Below are positions 30,260 to 35,063 of a DNA stretch of 35,063 nt, piece by piece. The DNA lies in assembly GCA_001770015.1 (NCBI GenBank), contig MEQB01000021.1, positions 1 to 35,063 on the forward strand, given 5' to 3'. The notes beneath the pieces were generated by a model, which ran no database searches, was not told where the DNA came from, and saw only the letters and a program-made list of their open reading frames with translations. Every line of letters begins with the position of its first letter. The stretch's first letter is position 1. The DNA comes from Bdellovibrionales bacterium RIFOXYC1_FULL_37_79 (GTDB lineage: Bacteria > Bdellovibrionota > Bacteriovoracia > Bacteriovoracales > Bacteriovoracaceae). The position numbers were made by a program, and so were the translations under genes.

Positions 30260-32761
30260 CTATTTATTTTTTTGTTTAGAAAATGCAATTTTTACTACCT
30301 CATCGAAGGTAGAAACTGGGTAAAAAACCAAACCTTTCCTGTGCATTTCTGGCACCTCTACCAAATCCTTTTCATTTTCTTTCGGCAATATAATTTCCTT
30401 TATCCCGGCCCTTCTTGCGGCTAGCACTTTTTCCTTTATTCCTCCCACCGGCATTACTCTTCCGGTAAGAGACAACTCACCTGTCATCGCTAAGGTTGAT
30501 CTAACTCGAATATCATTAGCGAGACTGTATAAAGCAACGGCCATAGTTATTCCTGCACTTGGCCCATCCTTGGGAACTGCACCTGCAGGTAAATGCAGAT
30601 GAATATCATGGGTTGAAAGAAAGTCATCGCCATCTTTATTTTCCGAATTTTCCTTGGATTTTTCTTTTGGAATCGGTGTCTTCTTTTTCATTTGGCTATC
30701 TAACTGAAGACGCTTCCTCACATAACTATGAGCAAGAGTAGCTGACTCGTTCATCACTTCTCCTAACTGTCCAGTCAACTTGAACCCTTTTCCCTCTAAA
30801 GGAAGCGTTTCAATAAAAAGAATCTCTCCACCATATGCCGTCCAGGCCAGCCCGGTAACAACTCCTGGCTGATTATTTTTTCCTGCCAACTCACTTTGAA
30901 ATCTGATAGGCCCCAAATGGGTTTCCAAATCTTTAACTTCTGGATCAAAAATTTTTCGAGTTTTTTTACTGACCTTCAAAAGTGCTGCTTTTCTGCAAAG
31001 CTTGGCTATATTTTGCTCCATTACCCTAACACCTGGTTCTCTGGCATAATCATAAATTAATTTTTTAATTACTAAGATTGAAAGCTTGAAATGTGCACGT
31101 GTTAAACCATGTTTTTTTAATTGTTTCGGTATAACCCATTTCTGAGCAATAGAAAGTTTTTCTTCCAACGAATAACCTGATAACTCGATTACTTCCATTC
31201 TATCAAGCAGCGGTGTTGGTATATCGGCCATAAAATTAGCCGTAGCAATAAAGAGAACTTTAGACAAGTCAAAGGGAACATCCAGATAATTATCAATGAA
31301 CTTGTTGTTTTGTTCTGGATCAAGTACCTCTAATAAAGCCGAAGCTGGATCTCCTTGAAATGATTTTCCCAATTTATCAATTTCATCCAGCATAATTACC
31401 GGATTATTCACCTGTACTCTTTTAAGAGCCTGAATAATTCGGCCAGGCATGGCCCCAATATAGGTTCGTCGATGTCCTTTAATCTCAGCTTCATCTCTCA
31501 TACCACCAAGACTAAACCGATAAAACTTTCTTCCAAGTGACCTAGCAATACTTTTTCCCAGCGAAGTTTTACCAGTACCCGGAGGACCAGTTAAACATAA
31601 AATTGTTCCATCATACTGAGGCTTTAATTTTCTTACTGCCAAAAATTCAAGAATTCTTTCTTTAGGTTTTTCAAGACCAAAATGATCATCTTCCAGAATT
31701 TTTTGAGATTGCTGAATATCCACTTTATCCTCAGTAGATTTATTCCACGGCAAATCCACAATCCAATTTAAATAACTTCTAGCTACGTTATACTCAGGAC
31801 TGCTATCAGGGATTACTTCGAGTCTTTCCAACTCTTCATCAGCAGATTGCTTGACCTCTTCAGGCAAACCAATTTCTTTAATTGCATCACTAATTCTTTT
31901 TAGATCTCTAGATTTGGTATCATCATCCATGCCTAGCTCGGTCCTAATGACTTTCAATTGCTCCCGTAAAAAATATTCCCGTTGATATTTATTGACCTTA
32001 TCATTCACTTCATCTGAAATCTTTTTTTGAATATCTGCAACATCTTTTTCTCTTTTTAAATAGACCAGTAATTTGGCGAATCTTTTTTTCACCACCAGGG
32101 TTTCTAAAAAATCCTGTGCTTCTGGAATATCAAGCGAAATAGCAAAGGCCACTAAATCCGCTAAAGCTCCTGGTGAAGGGGAGTTAAGCATCGCCAATTT
32201 CATTTCTTCATTAAAATAAGGATTAATTTCACTTAGCTTTTTAACTTGGTTAATTATTGAACGAGTATAAGCATCCAATTCCTCATCCGTTTCAATAATA
32301 TCCTCAAACACTTCTACTGAAGAAACTAACAAGGGTTCCTCTTGTAAAATTTTACTTGCTCGAAATCTTTTTATGCCATGAACTAAAATATTGACAGAGC
32401 CATCCGGCAATTTCAATTTCTTGACCACTTTGCACAGAACACCCACTCGATAAATATCATGAGAAGATATCTTAATACCATCCATTGCCTCTTCCATCGC
32501 CTCGTCGGAGGTATTTTCTGACAAATCAACGGTTTTTTGCAATTCTTTATACTTTACCAAATTCAAAGCGACATAACCCGATTTTTGAATAAAACTTTCA
32601 AGTTCCGGCGTAAATTTTTCTTCAGTTAGAATAATTGGCGCAATCATTCCTGGAAAAATTGGACTATTCATAATCGATATAATCACCACTTCCTTGGGAA
32701 AATGTCTTTCATTGGATGGATCAGTTTTTATCTGTACTTGATAACCTTTATCTTCTTCCAC
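30260..32761 (-). CDS. lon: ATP-dependent protease Lon
   Basis: Cytosolic AAA+ serine protease for misfolded and regulatory proteins. 833 residues from the GTG at 32761, preferred because GGGAG lies 8 bases upstream; another GTG five codons earlier (32776) has no ribosome site. The N-terminal LonB-type substrate domain starts KEVVIISIMNSPIFPGMIAP. Walker A is GPPGTGKT (about 392-399), Walker B is IMLDEIDKL. The catalytic Ser is in PKDGPSAG (S735) and the Lys in GGIKEKVLAARR (K778), 43 residues apart as in E. coli Lon. Oddity: a charged linker (KKKTPIPKEKSKENSENKDG) lengthens the segment before the protease core by about 20 residues. It follows the AMIN-like gene by 21 bases. Confidence 0.97.
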   Translation of the reverse strand: MEEDKGYQVQIKTDPSNERHFPKEVVIISIMNSPIFPGMIAPIILTEEKFTPELESFIQKSGYVALNLVKYKELQKTVDLSENTSDEAMEEAMDGIKISSHDIYRVGVLCKVVKKLKLPDGSVNILVHGIKRFRASKILQEEPLLVSSVEVFEDIIETDEELDAYTRSIINQVKKLSEINPYFNEEMKLAMLNSPSPGALADLVAFAISLDIPEAQDFLETLVVKKRFAKLLVYLKREKDVADIQKKISDEVNDKVNKYQREYFLREQLKVIRTELGMDDDTKSRDLKRISDAIKEIGLPEEVKQSADEELERLEVIPDSSPEYNVARSYLNWIVDLPWNKSTEDKVDIQQSQKILEDDHFGLEKPKERILEFLAVRKLKPQYDGTILCLTGPPGTGKTSLGKSIARSLGRKFYRFSLGGMRDEAEIKGHRRTYIGAMPGRIIQALKRVQVNNPVIMLDEIDKLGKSFQGDPASALLEVLDPEQNNKFIDNYLDVPFDLSKVLFIATANFMADIPTPLLDRMEVIELSGYSLEEKLSIAQKWVIPKQLKKHGLTRAHFKLSILVIKKLIYDYAREPGVRVMEQNIAKLCRKAALLKVSKKTRKIFDPEVKDLETHLGPIRFQSELAGKNNQPGVVTGLAWTAYGGEILFIETLPLEGKGFKLTGQLGEVMNESATLAHSYVRKRLQLDSQMKKKTPIPKEKSKENSENKDGDDFLSTHDIHLHLPAGAVPKDGPSAGITMAVALYSLANDIRVRSTLAMTGELSLTGRVMPVGGIKEKVLAARRAGIKEIILPKENEKDLVEVPEMHRKGLVFYPVSTFDEVVKIAFSKQKNK

Positions 32762-32782
32762 AATCTTTTCTCCCACCTTAAA

Positions 32783-33256
32783 TTACTTAATATCAATTAC
32801 CAATCTTCCAGGCGACTTTAAACAAAATATGTCAAACTCAACATTTTGTTTTAAACCAAATTCCATAGTCAACATGTCAGATGAGACCGGAAACACCTTA
32901 ACATCTTTCACATATTTACTAGTACCAAAAGACTTGATACCAGCTTTCAATTCAGTATTAAACATATCAATAAACAATTTATTCTCTTGTGATTTTATAT
33001 GCCCATAAATTCTCGGTAAATCACTAGAGTCAAAATCAAAAACTATTCTTTCGTAGCCATTACTTTTTGTGTAGGAATGTCTCAGGGCATTTAGCTTGTA
33101 AGGTTTTTTATCTCCCTGGTTATAGAATATTCCTTGTTTAACAAATACCGACGTTTTATTACAGGCAATTTTTCTAATTCTTTCTGAAAATAAATCTTGT
33201 CCCCATAGAATATTGGGCAACCACAAACATACAATAAGAATTAAAATCCATTTCAT
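32783..33256 (-). CDS. Secreted AMIN-domain-like protein
   Basis: A 157-residue exported protein with signal peptide MKWILILIVCLWLPNILWG. From about residue 60 it fits the AMIN fold, a beta-sandwich that targets septal or periplasmic proteins to peptidoglycan: GYERIVFDFDSSDLPRIYG, NKLFIDMFNTEL, VKDVKVFPVSSDMLTMEFGL and the final SPGRLVIDIK. There is no amidase or secretin domain, so it is a stand-alone module. AAGGAT lies upstream of the ATG. It is probably co-transcribed with lon. Peptidoglycan binding is inferred from the fold. Confidence 0.78.
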   Translation of the reverse strand: MKWILILIVCLWLPNILWGQDLFSERIRKIACNKTSVFVKQGIFYNQGDKKPYKLNALRHSYTKSNGYERIVFDFDSSDLPRIYGHIKSQENKLFIDMFNTELKAGIKSFGTSKYVKDVKVFPVSSDMLTMEFGLKQNVEFDIFCLKSPGRLVIDIK

Positions 33257-33338
33257 TTTTTCATATCCTTGATAATGACCGGCATATTTACATAGTTATA
33301 CTAAATGATATCACTCTGATTTAAAAGGAACAATAAAA

Positions 33339-35063
33339 TCAATAATTCTTGACTCTTTTTTGTCCAAAAAAAATTAAAATTAAAAGAAATCCCAGCAAAG
33401 TACTCATAAAATTATTAAAAGGTCCACCTGGATTTGACGTATCTATTGAAGCACAGGCCATAGGATCACTATCTGATTTTTTCTTGCTAATTAGTCCACT
33501 AAAAAACTCCGGGATATTGGCAGAAACAGAATAGGCATTAGGAGCATCTGGACAGCTATCATTACCTTGATTGGTATCAATGGCTTTATGAGAAATCATT
33601 GTGTAATTCTCAATTTGATCTGATAAAGTATTTTTTTTCTTACTAATATGAAAATCGATGAAATAAATGAATAATGAATCGTACATACCATTATCCATAT
33701 AAAACAACTGATTTTCCTGATAACCATTAATCGGACACATCTGGCTAACGTCTAACACCAAGCTATCCGAACATTTTCCCCACTTATTAAGGGGTTCTAT
33801 GGTAAATTCAAAAACATTACTCAAAAAATTGGTTTTACTAATGGGTATCCTACCTTTCTGATTATAAATGATGGAATAATCGCTATCTGGAAAAATATAC
33901 TGTTGTTCAACTCCATTAATTCTTACTCTCGAAATTAATTTGGAATAAATATCTTGCGTAATCATACGATATTCTAAATATATCGTTTCGTCCCCATCTC
34001 CCCAGCTTGAAAAATTCAAATCACTTAAATTAATTTTAATCCGGTCAATTCCATCAAGTTCAATAGAAGAAAGCACATCTCCTTCATAATTATATTTTTT
34101 TTCAAAATACCCAACAAAGGTTTCCCCAATATTATTTTCATCATCAACAATATCGAGTTCGTACCAGTCTTCATTCTTTTCATAAAGGTAGTCATCTGGA
34201 ACATCAATATTACACCTTATCGTAATATTGCCTGATTCCATGATCTGATTATCTGTAGCTGCTTTAAAACTATATGGATAACCAACCAGGCTATTGCCAC
34301 AACTTTGAAAAAAAGCTCCCCGGTAGGAGGCATTTGAATAGCAAAAATTATTTCTGATACTGTAATAATAGCTCGGAAACACATCTTTGTTTTTAACAGG
34401 TGAAACATAAATATAATAGCGATCATCTTTTTTGATATCGACACCTGATATGCTGAACGTTCCATCTGGCTCCGATAGACTAGCAGCGAGAACTTTCCCA
34501 TTTTTAACCGAAATCAGCATAACGTTGGCACCAAATATTCCAACCAATGAATTGCCACCTATAATTTTCCCTCGCACTCCCCCCTTGGAACCAGTTGGAT
34601 ATAATACATGGGCCCCTGCCTTATCGTCTGACGATAATATATATTGGCCAATACTCGAAGTGTAATACATAGAAGAATGCACAACTTCGTTATGGGCCAA
34701 GCCGACCAAATGTCCAAGTTCATGAGTAATTACATTGCCAAGAAAATTATCACTATTGGTATTAGTTGAAAAACAACCGCTATGACCATTCAATAATACA
34801 TCTGCCTCAGTGATATTCCCGTCCTTATTATAAATTAAAGTAGTAACCCCCAAAACCGCACAGGAATTATTGAAATAGACTGGTTGTTTTGAATATCCAA
34901 TATCGTTATAACCATTACCCGACCAATCGTTGTAATCACCACTTTTTGCGCCTTTTAACTGTATTGCCATCTGCGAGATTCCATTCCATTGTGCTACAGC
35001 ATCATTCAATATTTGTTGTGATACCCCACTCAGATTGGAGTACAAAGATAATTTCATATTTTC
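33339..35063 (-). CDS. Matrixin-like zinc metalloprotease (5' end missing)
   Basis: Extracellular or surface metzincin. At least 574 codons. The frame is open to the window edge, and the ATG at 35057 is probably internal: the visible sequence starts inside the protease domain (LNDAVAQWNGISQM), with no signal peptide. The zinc site is HELGHLVGLAH (residues 112-122 from that ATG) with the Met-turn HSSMYY (M130), as in M10/matrixin peptidases. Beta-sandwich domains follow. The C-terminus reads NPGGPFNN, a hydrophobic segment MSTLLGFLLILIFFG, then QKRVKNY: a Gly-rich motif, one membrane span and a basic tail, like a sorting/anchor signal. It lies upstream of the AMIN-like gene on the same strand, 82 bases apart. 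Confidence 0.88.
   Translation of the reverse strand, partial: ENMKLSLYSNLSGVSQQILNDAVAQWNGISQMAIQLKGAKSGDYNDWSGNGYNDIGYSKQPVYFNNSCAVLGVTTLIYNKDGNITEADVLLNGHSGCFSTNTNSDNFLGNVITHELGHLVGLAHNEVVHSSMYYTSSIGQYILSSDDKAGAHVLYPTGSKGGVRGKIIGGNSLVGIFGANVMLISVKNGKVLAASLSEPDGTFSISGVDIKKDDRYYIYVSPVKNKDVFPSYYYSIRNNFCYSNASYRGAFFQSCGNSLVGYPYSFKAATDNQIMESGNITIRCNIDVPDDYLYEKNEDWYELDIVDDENNIGETFVGYFEKKYNYEGDVLSSIELDGIDRIKINLSDLNFSSWGDGDETIYLEYRMITQDIYSKLISRVRINGVEQQYIFPDSDYSIIYNQKGRIPISKTNFLSNVFEFTIEPLNKWGKCSDSLVLDVSQMCPINGYQENQLFYMDNGMYDSLFIYFIDFHISKKKNTLSDQIENYTMISHKAIDTNQGNDSCPDAPNAYSVSANIPEFFSGLISKKKSDSDPMACASIDTSNPGGPFNNFMSTLLGFLLILIFFGQKRVKNY

Noticed and set aside
1-35063. tRNA, rRNA, CRISPR arrays, transposases, prophage genes
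   Set aside because: I looked for cloverleaf-like segments, regularly spaced repeats longer than the recA array, and transposase or integrase motifs, and saw none.

Overview
The window is AT-rich, gene-dense bacterial chromosome. It most resembles the Bdellovibrio/Bacteriovorax group (Bdellovibrionota). This is inferred from lineage-associated families: a TIGR02147/DUF4423-type regulator, a TIGR04552-like protein, a stand-alone histidine-box mini-protein, secreted proteins with a GNGGD...HEW signature, and tandem flagellins. Housekeeping genes are typical of a Gram-negative bacterium. I see no tRNA, rRNA, CRISPR array, transposase or integrase.

Region 1 (1-1676): two tandem flagellin genes on the minus strand; the first is cut by the window edge. 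The complete copy has a sigma-28-like promoter and a leader hairpin presenting a CsrA-like ACAAGGACGU motif. A perfect 17-bp palindrome lies farther upstream.

Region 2 (1677-8461): a GNAT-like gene and a secreted App1-like (DUF2183) phosphatase gene are convergent. They appear once to have been adjacent. Between them sits a 3.3-kb segment carrying one large secreted glycine-rich protein, bounded by a perfect 71-bp direct repeat that keeps both neighbours intact. Next come a possible 40-residue CxxC mini-protein and a DUF4143-type AAA ATPase whose promoter predicts a leaderless mRNA and is covered by an inverted repeat.

Region 3 (8462-15160): an ABC1/UbiB-family kinase-like gene is divergent from a compact plus-strand run: membrane protein, Cys-rich protein, greA, recG, FHA protein and alpha/beta hydrolase. 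The run ends at a strong terminator.

Region 4 (15161-20422): accessory-type genes, mostly on the minus strand. They are small secreted Cys-containing proteins, a TIGR02147-type regulator translationally coupled to a secreted HEW protein, and a TIGR04552-like protein with RelA/SpoT-like synthetase motifs. pgpA lies on the plus strand.

Region 5 (20423-26935): recA (with four TTACGC repeats at an exact 11-bp period over its putative promoter), recX, alaS and an orphan peptide-binding lipoprotein.

Region 6 (26936-35063): small secreted and signalling-like proteins, a long-chain acyl-CoA synthetase, and rpoZ with a clear sigma-70 promoter. On the minus strand are a matrixin-like metalloprotease (its start lies outside the window), an AMIN-like secreted protein and lon.

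The best candidates for undescribed biology are the repeat-flanked glycine-rich gene, the divergent RelA/SpoT-like protein, the recA 11-bp repeat array, and the regulator/HEW-protein pair.
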